Assembly: GCF_036323735.1 (NCBI RefSeq) | Contig: NC_086023.1 | Coordinates: 11,047,001-11,111,000 of the forward strand | Origin: Rattus norvegicus | Lineage: Eukaryota > Chordata > Mammalia > Rodentia > Muridae | Direction: 5' to 3' | Length of the DNA stretch: 64,000 bases | Part shown: positions 10,504 to 22,548 of the stretch, one piece after another | Numbering within the stretch: the stretch's first letter is position 1 | How the letters are laid out: each line of letters begins with the position of its first letter | Program-made: the position numbers and the translations under genes | The notes under the pieces: model-generated | The model's input: the letters and a program-made list of their open reading frames with translations, nothing else | Databases searched by the model: none | Told to the model about the DNA's origin: nothing

Positions 10504-13500
10504 CATATATTACATCCTGACCACAGTTCCCCCTCCCTCCTCTCCTCGCAGTCCTTTTCCCCCAGCCTCCCCACCCCCCACCATCCACTCCTCTGTTTCC
10601 CTTTAGAAAAGGGCAGGCCTTCCAGGGATATCAACCAACCATGGCATAGCAAATTACAATAAGACTTGGCACCTCCCCTCGTATCAAGGCTGGACAAGGG
10701 CGACCCAGTAGGAGAAATGGGTATGGAATGATTGATTCTTAATGCAAATCAGTGGTTGCTGCTAGGAGAAAAAGCAAGGAATCTATTTAAGGCCCATGCC
10801 CCTCTCCTTCATGACCTGAGATGCTCCCTGGATGCCTTAGCAGGTGACAGACTGTTGCCGGCTGCTGTGGCAGCTGGTCTTCTGCTGTCAGGCCTGTGTC
10901 AAAGTAATTGAATCTTCTAAAAGGAAAAAAATCACTTCTCAAAATAACTGAGAATAAAGGGCCCTTATCACTGTACTGGTGAGGGGAAGGGATGAGGGAA
11001 GGGATATTCTCTTTAAATCTGGCACTCTGGTACAATGAAGTATGTTGGCAGTCTTCCAGGAACTTGAATGTAATCGGAACGAGAGCTGTTATACTGTGAT
11101 ATTGGAGTAGAGTGTGGATTACTTTTCCTGTGTCCTACCTTCAGTAGCTGTGCCACTAAGTACATATGACATGTGTCCTCCCATCACTGTGTCCCATGCC
11201 AGGATCAATAGGCATTTGGGGACCTTAGGCATGCATATAGAACACAAGTCCATGGCATGGTTCTAGATTCTGAGCCTGGACCCAACTCACATTTATAGCT
11301 AATCCACTGTCTGTCTCAGTTCCTGAGGTTAGCGATGGTCCTAGGGGGCAGCTAAGAAAGTAAGTTCTGGTTCGTGGGATTGTAGGGAGACGTATGCAGA
11401 GGGTAGAGGGATATTGGGGGCAGGGGTCAGCTTAGATGTGAACACTGATAAATAAAAGATCAAGTTCAGGTGTTTGTGTGGCAATCCAGTCCAGTTACAA
11501 GGAGGCTGTGAGGTCCCAAGAAACTCCAGCTACGGGGGGTGATGACTCGTGCCAGGCAAAGGCAAAACTGAGGGCTTTGTGGCTGTAAATAACAGGGACC
11601 AACTTTGTAAGTCACAGACTCTGGGATGAGAGGAGAACTAGAAGGTGTTCAAGGACAGACAGGGGTCCCCAGAAAACAGACTCTGTCGTAAGGGTGAGCG
11701 TCCAACTGCTTATATTTACTCACTCAAGATTCAAGTGTCCCTCTTGTCTCCATTCAACTCATCTTTATTGGTTTATGGTTGGTACTCCTCATCCATTGGA
11801 AATGAAGAATATAGACCCTGGTCCCATAGAACATTCCTGAGAGAGAGGCAGATGCCAAGAGATCAACAAGTACATGCCACATGTATGTGTGTTGAAGGAA
11901 ATTCTGAAAGGCAGGGCAATAGCTCGGGCTGCCATCAGACTCTGCAGACCCTACTGGGAGCCGTGGCTGCCTTGTAGAGTGGTGTTTAAATGGCGTTCTG
12001 GAGAAGTCTGGGACTGAGTCATATGGACATGGAGGGAATCTTTGGGCTGAGGACAGCATCTGACTGGCCTGGTTTGGTCACCTGCCACCAGTGAATCATG
12101 CAGGACATGGTCTAGTGTAGGACAGGCTGGGATGATCAGATGGATGAGTAGGGTGTGTGTGCTGGAAGGAAATGGGTTTGCTTTGACCAGAAGAAGAGGC
12201 TGTAGAGACTCAGTAGGCAGGAGAAAAGGATGTCCTCGCTGAGGGTAATGGTTCTCTTGATGAATTCTGCCCATAAACAAGCCGAGTGTGAGGGAAAGGG
12301 AAAGTGTCCTTGAGTGCTCAGGCTCTGGACGCTGCAGGAACGAGTTGGACAGAGAGATCTCTGGCAGCCACATGGTACTCCGGATTCTCAGAATTCCACA
12401 GACTTCACATAGCAAAGCAGGGAAAGATGGAGATGCCATGGACTATGTCTGAGTCCCCTACCTAGGTGTTGACATCTGCTCTCCATTGCCCAGAGAAAGA
12501 GACTTACTCCTCCAGAGTCAAATGGAAATCGTATTTCCACAGGACACTGCACAGCTGAAGAAGCTGCTGCTGGCACGGGTAGCTCTCACTGCCCTCAGGG
12601 GAGAGGATCTGTCAGTTTCCTCTCACTGTTGCCTGTGTCTAAGGATGAGGCCTGGGATAGGTAGTAGTATTCACCATCTTGCATTTGAGATTTTGAAATG
12701 TCTCCGTGTTTCGGCATGTAATGTATTCTTTAAGACTGATGAGCAGTATTCTAGTGTATGAACTTACCACAGTTTTCAGTCTTATTCTCAGGTCTTCTGG
12801 GTGTTTCCAGTTTTATCTGCCACAGACAAAGTACCACGAGTACTTGCAGTTTCCCAAGCACACTTCCGGACTTCTGTGCCTTTAACCATGCATGGTCCTG
12901 CCTACATCCTGAGAGGCTTAGGCCAAAAGTCACCCTTTCAAAAAGTCTCCTCTCTTGACTTATTACAACAAATCCTTCCTCCTCTCCAGTCCTCAACATA
13001 TTGTTGATGTCCCGTCTATTTAATGCACCTTGAATCAGTTCTATGTGTTTCTTCACTGGGAGACCCTTTGTCAAATGGCTCTGGCTTGCCCCAGTGCCTT
13101 CTCAAAGAGGAAGCAGCCGAAGGAGTGACTTATTCAGTACTAAGGTATGAAGCCAGAAAGTCTTCCTTCCATGGGCCTTCCTCTGAAGGCCGACATGGTG
13201 CTGGAATCTTTTTGATTGTGCTTGGACGACTCAGTTTCCCATACCCCACAAGGTGTATGGCTAGATAGCTAACTGCTGCCGGGAACTCTGGAATCACTTC
13301 CTGTGATTCAGGACTGGGTATAGAGGTGGGCGGAAGAATCTGACAGGAGCTGTAGAATTCAAAGAGCTACACCACAGATTTGGAATCAACTCACCTGAAC
13401 GACCTTGTCTGCGACTCCTTCAATGCAGACCAGGGGTTTTGTGATGAAGGAGGGATTTTTTTTTAAATTCTTCTTGAAATGGGAATGACAACTGGACAGG

Positions 13501-16473
13501 GGTTGAGGAAGTTCAGGAGGGTGTGGCCACAGGTGATGGTGCTTCTTTCCCTAGTCTCTCCTGAGGTCTCCAAGGCCACGCAAGAGCAGGTGAACCAGTG
13601 TCTGGATGATCAGTCCTCTTTAGAGACCTTAGATTTAGAAGTTAGCTGTTCCCCTAGTGGGCAACATGGGAGAGAAGCACCATTCTACTTAACCCCTCCA
13701 CCATGGGAGCAGTTAATTGCTGAGACTTTGTTCTACCTCCCACAGAGGAAGTTTTAAGACAATACAACTTTGGAATCTGTTGAGGTAAAACTGTTTCAAT
13801 CCAAACGTACAGTGAGTAGAACAGAGAGTTGTGAAAAGTGTGTACTTTGGCAAAGAAAGCAGCATGAGCCAATCAAAAGTTGGAGGTAGCTGAGGACAAG
13901 GTCAAGGTAATTATTAAAGAGCTTTGCACAATGAAGACAAACCTTGCCTTTTGTACTGGGGCAGTAGGAGACGTACCTGGAGGCCAAGACCTCTCTCCAG
14001 AAAAACCTCAGTCTGGAAAACAGGAACTCGTTTGGAATTCCTTCCTTTAGGAAGAAAGGGCTTGAAAAGCAGAGGCCTAAGTAGGGAGTTCAGGGCCTCC
14101 ATGTCCCAACAAGACCACACCTACAGCAGTGCCTTCCCAGGTTCATCAACCCTGACACTCAAAGGCCACAACAATTGTGAAAGGGACCAGGTTCCATCCT
14201 GTGTTGATAGGAGAACTTGGCCTCATCTCCCATGGAGCACTTGGTTGAAGTCATGTAGACTGCAAGAGTTACAGGGTTAGGGAAGCTTACTCCAAGGTCT
14301 CAGAGTGCTCAGCCACCAACGAATGTGAAGGGGCATCACCCCTTCTCTAGGACTCAGGAACCATTGTGGAAGAGGGGCAGAGAGACATTATATCACTGAA
14401 TTTTGAACGTTTCATTTCTAGTTTATAAAGTAGCTGAGGTTTTCTGGTGAGTGTTGTCTGATGAGAGCTCCATCTGCTGGGTGACTGTGTGGGGTTGCTG
14501 TACACACATGCCACTGTGCCCAGGTGTAAACCTCGGAACCACAGTACCCCTTCCAGGTCTGTGTGAAAAAGATAGTCTCTTTCACGCCAGAAGATCTGTT
14601 TGGGGATGATGGCTCATGTCCAGTTTGGCCTCATTACAGGGTTAAGTTCTATGTGGGTGTGGCTTGCTCAGCACTGTAAACCTTTTCCCTTCCTGTGCAT
14701 ACCAGAATACCCAAACCTCAAAGAAGGGCTTTGCATCTTTGCTTGACACAGGAGATTGTAGGCAGGGAGGTTATCAAGTGTTTGTCAAAGTCCTAATTTT
14801 ATACACGAGAAACATGCTTCTGGGAAGGTATCACTTACACGAGGCTTGCCTCTATTCTGGACTTGCGTGGGCAATGGAGGCACAGCTGTCCTGTGTGTAA
14901 TAGTGGACGACTCTGTAAAACAAGCACCACGACGTACATTTGTAACGGTGTGGAAGGTGAGGGAAAGGATTAAATCGCAGCCTTGGTCGTGCCCGTGCTT
15001 TAAGAGTAGTGATGGGATCAAAATGCATTCAGGTGTCGACATGGAGTCAAGTGAAGCCACTGATAATTCTCTGACACGCTGTTTGAAGGTTAGGTGCTTA
15101 AACATCCCATCTCTCTGGTGGTTACACATGGATGACAGAGGTAAAGTGAGAAATGGTTAACACCGGTGTCTGTTCACGCAGCAGTGACTTGAAAATGTCG
15201 AGGTATCTGTCATCAAAGATGAAGTTTAGCAGGCGAAAATGGGTCCGGGGTTTTCAGTGACTTTCAAGGAATTCCATATCCCACTTCAAGACTTCCAATT
15301 TGGCATTTCACAATTTTAGATTTTAGAAGTGAAAAGAGCAATGTGGGTAGATGGAGCAGAGGCAGAAACGGAGGCATGCTCTGGTGCCATCAGAGCCTGG
15401 AGGCTGGTGCAAGAAGAGCACCAGGTCAGGGCTAGCCTGGGACACCTCCCTGTCTCACAACCCTAGCAAAATAATGCTAATAACCTTGTTCTTTTTTGTT
15501 GTTGTGCCACAAATCCATTCTAATGGCAAACATTTTTTTGAATCCAGAAACTGCCTTTTTGATCTGTGTACAGTGAGACATCCTCACCCAGCTCTGTAGA
15601 CGGGTTTTAACAAACTCTTTTCTGTGGTTGACGGCTTCCACATAGACCTTCCGAATAATGTCATTTACAGATATTTACCCTTTTTAAAGTAAGTTTCCTC
15701 AATTAGCAACGAACCAAATGCATTCTGAAACCTCATTTGATTCTGGAATGGTAGTTAGTAACATTGGTGGTGGACACTTGAACAATGGCTGCCCGTTGCC
15801 TGCTAGTTCAACTGAATCAAGCCTTCAGGATAACTCTGCCCCCTCTCCCTAGATTTGTCATCTTGCTAGAATGTCCCAGCTGTGACAAATGACACCCACT
15901 GTTTTTCTTCTTGGAGAATCCTTCCTTTCCTCTGCCTCCTTTCCCCTCTCCTTTCCTTTCTTTTGATTAGTCACTATGGCCTCAGTAACTAGCCTAGGTT
16001 TTCCAAAAATTGGATTTAAATTTTTCACGCAGCAACCATGATGAAACTTGCTAAATCATAAAAAAATGAAAGACAAGAAGGCAGAGGAGGGACTACGTGG
16101 GAAGAGGAGGGGGATGGCATAAAAGGAAGCGAGTTAAGGCTACGGATATGATATAAACATATCATACATGTGGGTGACAGTGCCACAATGAAACACATTC
16201 TTATATACAATCAACGTATGCTGATAGAAAGAGAAGCTTTAACTTAGTGGTGTGGCTTGGATACTCGTATTTTGAAATCCAAAGCGGAAGCAACTTCGAG
16301 CTTGTTCAAGTGGCCCTGATGCAGAAGGAAGGCAAGGGGGGCCCTGCAGTAAGGGCAAGGTCTGAAGACAATTGTCAGCATGAGATCTCAGAAGATAGCC
16401 ACTGAGTACGGCGGTGACATGTAAGGTTTGTGGAACGTTGCTATCTGTCCCGTTTCCCCTTCTGTCTCCTCAG

Positions 16474-16606
16474 CCATCATGTACGTCATGGGTGCACTTG
16501 GCCCTGCAGTGGGATACTTACTAGGTGGGCTACTCATTGGCTTTTATGTGGATCCCAGAAATCCCGTTCTCCTTGATCAGAATGACCCTCGTTTCATCGG
16601 AAACTG
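16474..16606 (+). CDS. Slco5a1: Slco5a1 internal exon (transmembrane helix and first half of OATP signature)
   Basis: Internal coding exon of the solute carrier organic anion transporter 5A1, a multipass membrane protein whose substrates are poorly defined. The exon follows a strong pyrimidine tract ending in CAG and stops before GTGAGT. It starts at the second base of an Ala codon and ends two bases into a Trp codon. It encodes a glycine-rich membrane helix (AIMYVMGALGPAVGYLLGG), a short loop with YVDPRNP, and DPRFIGN-W, the start of the OATP signature on the border of an extracellular loop and helix 6. From memory the peptide agrees with mammalian SLCO5A1 almost residue for residue and with no other SLCO member. 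The family consensus is D-x-R-W-I/V-G-A-W-W; here Phe replaces the first Trp and Asn replaces Ala, which I recall as typical of 5A1. High confidence in gene and borders; exon number in the transcript cannot be set from this window. Confidence 0.95.
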
Positions 16607-17184
16607 GTGAGTGTTTCCCACATTTTCTATTTCACGTCTTACTAGAGATGGCCCGCCACTACTACTCCACAGTTACAATTTCCCCAGCAAAAAGGGAAAC
16701 AGAAGCTTGCTGGGCATTACCTGTGATAGATAGTAGGGAGAATAGTTTCCCCAGAGCTTATGAACATGGGGCCGTATGTGATGAGAGGACTTTGTAGAGA
16801 GGGTTAAAGTTGAGGATTTTGTGGGAGAGGGTATCTTAGGTGAAGGGGGAGGGAGGCGGCCAGATTCAGGAGGTCTGCTGATTTAAGAGGAAATCCTGGC
16901 ATTTCATTTTGAAGATGGACAAAGGGCTGTGGACAAAAGAATGCAGGCAGGGCCTCTGAAAGTCAGGGAGGGAAGACAGCTTCTCCTTCAGCTTGCATAT
17001 GGGATGTGCAGTAGATACACACGGCTCGGAACCAGGAGCTGACTCAGCGTGTTGTTGGAGTGAGTCACTCCATGTGTGACAGCTCGTCAGAGCAGCAGCA
17101 GGAACCTAACATAGAGGCGCCTGGGTCACCGTGTCCAAAGCAGAGTGCAGGATGAGGGCACCTGTGACCCAGAAAATATCTTCT

Positions 17185-17330
17185 GTTCTCTCTTGTGGCT
17201 GTGATAAAACACTGACCAAAGGATTGGAGGAACGAAGGATTTATGTCAGTTTGCAGAGTATATAGTTTGTCATTTAGGGGAGCCAAGGCAGAGACTCTTA
17301 AGTGGGAGCTTGAAGGGGAAACCATGGAGG
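17185..17330 (+). mobile_element. Truncated dispersed rodent repeat
   Basis: Starts like the 2752 repeat: ctcttgtggctgtgataaaa, cactgaccaaaggattggag, gaaggatttatgtcagtttg. Only its first part is kept. Confidence 0.5.
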
Positions 17331-17505
17331 GATGATTCTGGCTGACATGCTCAGTGGGTAAAGATGCTCGGTGAGCGAGCCTAGCTCCCTGAATTCACTC
17401 CCTATAGAAAGGTGGAAGGAGAGAGCTCTTGCCACAAAGTTGTTTTCCGCCCTCTCCACACATGTGCACCCATGCCGTATCACAGCACATTAGTATTAAA
17501 TAAAC
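17331..17505 (+). mobile_element. B3-type SINE
   Basis: Forward tRNA-derived SINE: gctgacatgctcagtgggta, aagatgctcggtgagcgagc, gaattcactccctatagaaa, cacacatgtgcacccatgcc. Confidence 0.6.
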
Positions 17506-18579
17506 CTCTCAAGAGTTAAAAACAAGGGCTCCTTGAATGGTTGCATGAAATCTCACACCATTCAAGCCTAAGGGAAGGCTGGGAATCTAGTCTGGGAGCA
17601 TAGCTACATGACGAACAAAACCAAATCGGCCACTGCACACATCTGCTGGATTGGAGTGGGTGTTTCACTAGGTCTGTTAGAAGCACCATCTTGTTTATAT
17701 TTGATGACTCCCAGAAGCATTTTGAAGCCTTGTTTTCAGATGAGAAATTCAACTGAAAAGAAAAATCATCCCCTCATTAACTCAGGTCCACATGTTCAGG
17801 GGAGGAACCACCGGCAGTTGGCTTGGTCCTCCACATTCATCATTTATCAAGAAAATGGCCACAGACTTGCCCACACATCAGTCTGATGGAGGCGTTCCCC
17901 AGTTGAGATTCCTTAGTTAATATGTGGTGAAGACGGTCCAATCCACATGTGTCTAAGCCACAACTCATGACTGCCCTGAGGGACCATATGAGAGGCTTGG
18001 GGAACTCAAGGCTAGAGGGTGAATGGAGCGTGCTGTGGGCAGTGACTGATGAGGGCCTGCAAGCAGCCAGACTCTGACGCAGCCATGTTGACCTAGCTAT
18101 GCTCCCCAACACAGATACCCACCACCCATTTTAAACCCATTTCTTTCATTTTATGTATTGAGCAAAATTCTGACTCCCTACCCTGACCCAAGCACCAGAT
18201 TGGCGATTATACACCCCTTAGATAACTGTCTGGCACACAAAGCACAAAATGAGATCCAAGTTCGGCTGTATACCTTGTTGTACTCCTGGAAGGTTGTTTC
18301 TTACATCTCTGGCTTACGGGTTTTAAGTCCTTCATGTAAAATGATGAACTCTGAAAGTCTTGATGTCCAACATGCTTGTTAAAGACTGTGAGGACCGCAT
18401 ACATGGGGATAAGCAATGCATGCTTAAGCACTTGCAAAGTATTTGAACCCCATCAGCAATAAAAAATGCACACTGGACGTACAGTTGGGGGTTATAGCTT
18501 CAATTGCCAGCATCAAAAAGACGGAAAAACAAACCACCTTTGTTATGAGTTATTTGTTTTCTTTTAAGGAAAAAAAAAG

Positions 18580-18715
18580 AGGTGAACTGGGCACGTGCCA
18601 ACCCAGCACTTGGGAGGCAGAGCCAGGCAGATCTCTGTGAGTCTGAGGCCAGCCTGGTCTACAGAATGTATTCTAGGACAGCTGAGGCTACCCAGAGAAA
18701 GCCTGTCTCAGAAAA
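18580..18715 (+). mobile_element. B1 SINE
   Basis: gcacttgggaggcagagcca, gagtctgaggccagcctggt, ctacccagagaaagcctgtc in forward B1 order. Confidence 0.85.
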
Positions 18716-18778
18716 TGGGTGCTGGTGCCTATTGCGTTGTGTGAGGCAGTCCATTGCTGTTCTGGTAAATTTCTTGTA

Positions 18779-18945
18779 ACCAGGTGTGGTGGCTCAAGCC
18801 TGTCATCTTAGCACTAGGGAGGCAGAGGAAGGCAGAGAGTGTAGTCAACGTCACCCTGAAATAATAACCAACTGAGACCAGTTTGGGCTACACGAGACTC
18901 AGGCTTAAACAAAGGAAAGCAAAATAAAATAAAAAAAAAAAACCA
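18779..18945 (+). mobile_element. B1-like SINE with A-rich tail
   Basis: ccaggtgtggtggctcaagc, cttagcactagggaggcaga, accagtttgggctacacgag, then a tail rich in AAAATAAAA. A separate insertion next to the preceding B1. Confidence 0.7.
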
Positions 18946-19262
18946 ACTGTATGAAATGCATGCTATAGCAGAAATAACCATGTTAGCAGATCCATAGCTG
19001 TTCAGATTTCTTGTGTGACATCCTAATCAAGCTGTTGGGTATATCAGCCACTATAGTCCTAGTATAATTATGAATTTTTCCATTCATACCGCAGAAATGC
19101 AAATGACCATTGCTTCCTCAGTTTTTTCAGTTTCCTTCTGCCTATAATTGATGAAGCTAAAATGACCTCTCTGCACTTTATCCTGACAACCCTCGTTCTC
19201 TGATTTGTTCTTAACTCCCAAACTGAAACCATAAATACAACTGACATTTCCCAATTTTTTAG

Positions 19263-19474
19263 GTGGAGTGGATTCCTTCTTTGTGCCATTGCAATGTTTC
19301 TTGTGATATTCCCAATGTTTACTTTTCCAAAAAAGCTTCCACCTCGACACAAGAAAAAGAAAAAATTTTCTGCCGATGTTGTTAGCGACGATGACATCAT
19401 CAAGGAGAAATCAAACACAAGCGAGCAAGTGAACAAAAAAGTTTCCTCAATGGGCTTTGGAAAGAATGTCAGAG
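19263..19474 (+). CDS. Slco5a1: Slco5a1 internal exon (helix 6 and large cytoplasmic loop)
   Basis: Second coding exon in the window. The acceptor is a T-rich tract ending in TTTTTTAG and the donor is GTAAAG. The first base completes the Trp codon split by the preceding intron, giving W-W-S-G-F-L, the second half of the OATP signature. Next comes a hydrophobic helix (GFLLCAIAMFLVIFPMFTF), then a basic stretch (KKLPPRH followed by five Lys), an acidic patch SDDDIIKEKS and KKVSSMGFGKNVR. This is the cytoplasmic loop between helices 6 and 7, the part of OATPs that varies most between paralogues. S-D-D-D fits the casein kinase 2 pattern S-x-x-D/E, and the Lys run can act as a membrane-proximal positive charge cluster; both are inferences. 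The exon ends after the first base of an Asp codon completed by the next exon. An antisense open frame over this exon is not a gene. Confidence 0.95.
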
Positions 19475-20076
19475 GTAAAGTATTTCTCTTGTGTGAGTGA
19501 GTGTATGCATGGTTCTTCAGGCCAGTGCTCACCAAGTGTGGGCCCAAGGAGGTGTGGTTCAGCGATAGAGGGCTGAGGTCTTGAGTTTGACTCTCAGCGG
19601 GCCCCAAAACACAAACCCTGTGACTCCACACCAGTGTCCCCCACAGGTGTTTGGTGCTCGATGGCCAGATAAGGACTGCATTTGAGAGGAAGGGCTGCAA
19701 ATGTCCCTTTAGAAACTTGAGAGAATGACCTCTTTGAGGGATGGTGTGGGACAGCAAGTGCAGGGTGAGGCAGTGACACAGAGTGACAGTTGAGAAGAGG
19801 GACAAATAAGAACGAAACAAAATGACAGATATGTTGGACCAGCTGCCACGACACTCATTGTGCTGTGAGCTGGTTTTGAGAAAGAAACTTAAGTTAGTGG
19901 TTTTAGCTATTGAATTTGACAACAGTAAGACAAAGTTAAGCTTATATTTTGCAAGTCTTTAAAAGGAGGGATAGTCTGAGGACCAGAGAGCCATTTCTGG
20001 ATCCCATGGTGAAAGAAGAGAAACATTCTCAAGGACTGTCCTCCTACCTTGAGGCACATGACACTCATGTGCGCGT

Positions 20077-20078
<2 letters not shown>

Positions 20079-20135
<57 letters not shown>
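20079..20135. repeat. (AC)n microsatellite
   Basis: Begins gcgcgtgcgcac, then about 26 AC units with one AA interruption. Confidence 0.97.
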
Positions 20136-20566
20136 GAGTGAAAAATAAAGACAAAGCCCCAAAACAGACAAAAACCCTAACAATTCATCTCAAGTGTGTT
20201 TTGCAAAAATTACTAGGAGATAACAAGATTAAATAATGTAAGAAATGGCCACCCTTTGGGAAGTTTGAGGGTTACTGCTCTAGGTCACAAAGACACATGC
20301 AACTGGATGTGGCATTTGCTGTAGATTCTGATGTCTGATTCTAACACCACAATTACACTGTGTAATGGAGAGTTTGTTCTAGGGAAGCAGTAGAGCAGTA
20401 GTATAGGGCGATCCTTGTGTAAGTATGAAAATTCACTGGAAAGGAATACTAACTACTCTTTGGTGACTCCATCAGTTGTCCCTGGGTGCTGGTAGAAAGA
20501 TGTTTGTAGAAGGGACTATCTTGGTCTTTTTTTTTTTTTTTTTCATTTTTATTTCTCTTAAAAACA

Positions 20567-20720
20567 ATGAGTTTAGCACACCTTTAATCCTAGGGTGGGC
20601 CCAGGGGTGGATCCAGGGGTGGTTCCAGGGTTGGGTCCAGGGCAGGGAGATTTCTGTGAATTTGAGGCCAGCTGGGTTTCTAAGTTCTAAGCCAGCCAGA
20701 TCTAGACAGTGTTTCAGAAA
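20567..20720 (+). mobile_element. B1 SINE carrying an internal 12-bp tandem repeat
   Basis: B1 phrases gcacacctttaatcctaggg and gtgaatttgaggccagctgg flank four 12-bp units at 20593-20640 (gggtgggcccag, gggtggatccag, gggtggttccag, ggttgggtccag). The normal B1 text between these points is replaced or expanded. Confidence 0.7.
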
Positions 20721-21317
20721 GTGATGGTGGTGGTGGTAGCAATACACAATGATAACTAGTTCATTAAAGTTAGATTAAACGATGTAAAACCTGGACAACT
20801 TAAATGGCTTCTAAGTAGGCAGTCTTGGACTGATAGAACGGCAGTTAGCCACCTTTGTTTAAGGAGCCTATGAGTGTTTTCAGTTTTACTTCCTGAGTTC
20901 TTTGAATTAACTTTTATATAAATTGTACAGGATGGTGCTTATCAAATGCTCAGGATGAAAGGACTCCGGCATTTTAACTATGCACCCAGTGAGACAGACG
21001 GGTGTGAGAAAGTCACTAATATGTCCTGGAGTTGTCCCTACAACCTAAGAAGGATGATGACCAAGAACATTGCCAGAGACTACTGGTTAAAAGCAATCAT
21101 CAGTGCTTGGGAAAAAGCTGTTTCTTTCCATTTAAGTTGTAGATGTGATCTCCTTCCTCCCTATGACATTGTGACAATGTGTTCTTTTGTAACTACTATA
21201 ATGAGTTCTGACACTATTGTGGTACAGAGGGTTTCTCTGGCCCAGCTCTTCTCCTGTAGACCCGCCCACCACTTTCACAGTTTCATTCTCGACCACCATG
21301 ATGATCACACAAACTGA

Positions 21318-21507
21318 TTTCTTTCCCTTTTACTTATCTATGTATGCGCATGCTCCTGTACAGATACAGGTACCTTTGGCGTCCAGGAGAGGGCGCTGGG
21401 TCTCCTGGAGTTCCCATTACAAGGGGCTGTGAAATGCTTGATGCTGGTGCTGGGGACCTCTACAACATCAGTACCACTTAGCCACTGGGCCATCTCTCCA
21501 GCCCCCA
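21318..21507 (-). mobile_element. B2-type SINE
   Basis: Reverse order: ttacttatctatgtatgcgc, caggagagggcgctgggtct, gatgctggtgctggggacct, and the closing cactgggccatctctccagc, which is the B2 pol III promoter end. Confidence 0.75.
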
Positions 21508-21716
21508 CAATTGGTTTTACAACTTAATCGAGATAAAGTTGGTACTAAGTAAACTGAAAACAAAGTAGACTCAAGGAAAGAGATAAAGGCATGGTTAGAA
21601 GTATTTATATTTTATAAATCAGGACTTCACTGTGAAATGTATCAGCAGTAGAAGGAAATGTTAATATCAAGTGCTAAGGTCCATACGACTGCTGAAGTTC
21701 TTTCTAAAGAGGTATC

Positions 21717-21925
21717 ACATTTTATGTGTGTGAGTGTTTGACTGCATGCTTATCTGTATAGCACTTGCATGCTCGCCGCCTCAGAAGCCAGTAGAGGGCG
21801 CCACACCCCCTGGAATGGAAATAACAGGTTGTTACTTGCCTGCTACTTGGGTGCTGAGAAACAAACCCAGGTCCCTTGCGAGAGCTGAAAGTGCCTTTCC
21901 CTGCTGATCCAGTTCTCCAGGCCCC
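21717..21925 (-). mobile_element. B2/B3-type SINE
   Basis: ttttatgtgtgtgagtgttt, gccagtagagggcgccacac, gtgctgagaaacaaacccag, cctgctgatccagttctcca in reverse order. Confidence 0.7.
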
Positions 21926-22173
21926 AAGGCTTTTCTGGATACTTTTTTTTCTGAGCTGCCCTTTCTTTTTATGGCCTCTGCCATGTTCTCTTCCCCATGC
22001 TTCTCCAAGCTTCCAGAGCTTTTGGGGGGTGGGAGTGGAGTTCTATCATCATGTCAGAATGAGAAGAATCTCTTCTGAATTTAAGACTTGTTTGTGGAAT
22101 TTTACATGCTAATTCATTAGTTTTCTTATGAATCCTTGTGGGTTTCCGACTTTTCTGCACAGGTGTGGATCAT

Positions 22174-22178
<5 letters not shown>

Positions 22179-22221
<43 letters not shown>
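22179..22221. repeat. (GT)n microsatellite
   Basis: About 21 uninterrupted GT units. Confidence 0.97.
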
Positions 22222-22225
<4 letters not shown>

Positions 22226-22399
22226 AGAGGGCTCTGAACATGTTGGGTAGTTGTTTTATGAAATCAGTTTCCAGTCTGACTTTTCTTGCTCATATTTCTG
22301 GTAAATTCTCATGTTTACTCTCCTTTTGGATTATGATTATAAACCTCCTAGCTGGGACACTGTTAATTCTTAACTCTAGTCATGCATGGACTCTCTAGC

Positions 22400-22548
22400 T
22401 GGTTGAAGACTGGAAGTTGAAGACAGAATCTTGGGTAGCCTCCGCTGGCCTTGAACTCACCGTGTAGCTGAAGCTGTCCTCGGAACTCTGGTCTTCTTGC
22501 CCCAGTCTTTGAATGTTCAGGTTATGGGCTTATTCCACCACAGCCAAC
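22400..22548 (-). mobile_element. B1 SINE, diverged
   Basis: gaagacagaatcttgggtag, ctggccttgaactcaccgtg and a closing ttccaccacagccaacc in reverse B1 order. Confidence 0.6.

Larger units (their letters stand above)
1..16473 (+). other. Slco5a1: Slco5a1 upstream intron (3' part)
   Basis: All sequence before the first exon in the window, read as intron because that exon opens with a phase 1 acceptor. The sequence shows L1 and SINE copies (listed separately), simple repeats, and unique-looking blocks. In 3062-3990, 5700-7080, 10290-12650, 13070-17180 (excluding the exon) and around 15200-16000 I see no confident gene. 12660-13070 has phrases like an old reverse L1 followed by L2-like sequence. 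14070-14180 resembles the tail of the repeat at 2752-3061. A MIR-like fragment may sit at 3560-3630. No open frame here has protein-like composition. Confidence 0.85.
16607..19262 (+). other. Slco5a1: Slco5a1 intron, 2,656 bp, phase 2
   Basis: It starts GTGAGT and ends TTTTTTAG, and interrupts the first of the paired Trp codons of the OATP signature. It contains a truncated rodent repeat at 17185-17330, a B3-like SINE at 17331-17505 and two B1-like SINEs at 18580-18940. 16620-17180 and 17510-18570 hold no recognised element or gene. Confidence 0.92.

Noticed and set aside
12660..13070. Possible processed pseudogene
   Set aside because: The text fits decayed L1 and L2 phrases better than any gene I recognise, and no poly-A tail or flanking duplication is visible.
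19068..19922. 284-residue antisense open frame
   Set aside because: It overlaps the antisense of a real Slco5a1 exon and the neighbouring intron, has no recognisable domain, and no sign of a promoter or splice structure.
20946..21317. 123-residue open frame as an extra exon
   Set aside because: No similarity to any family I know, weak splice context, and nothing in the known Slco5a1 protein fits between the two flanking exons, which join in frame without it.
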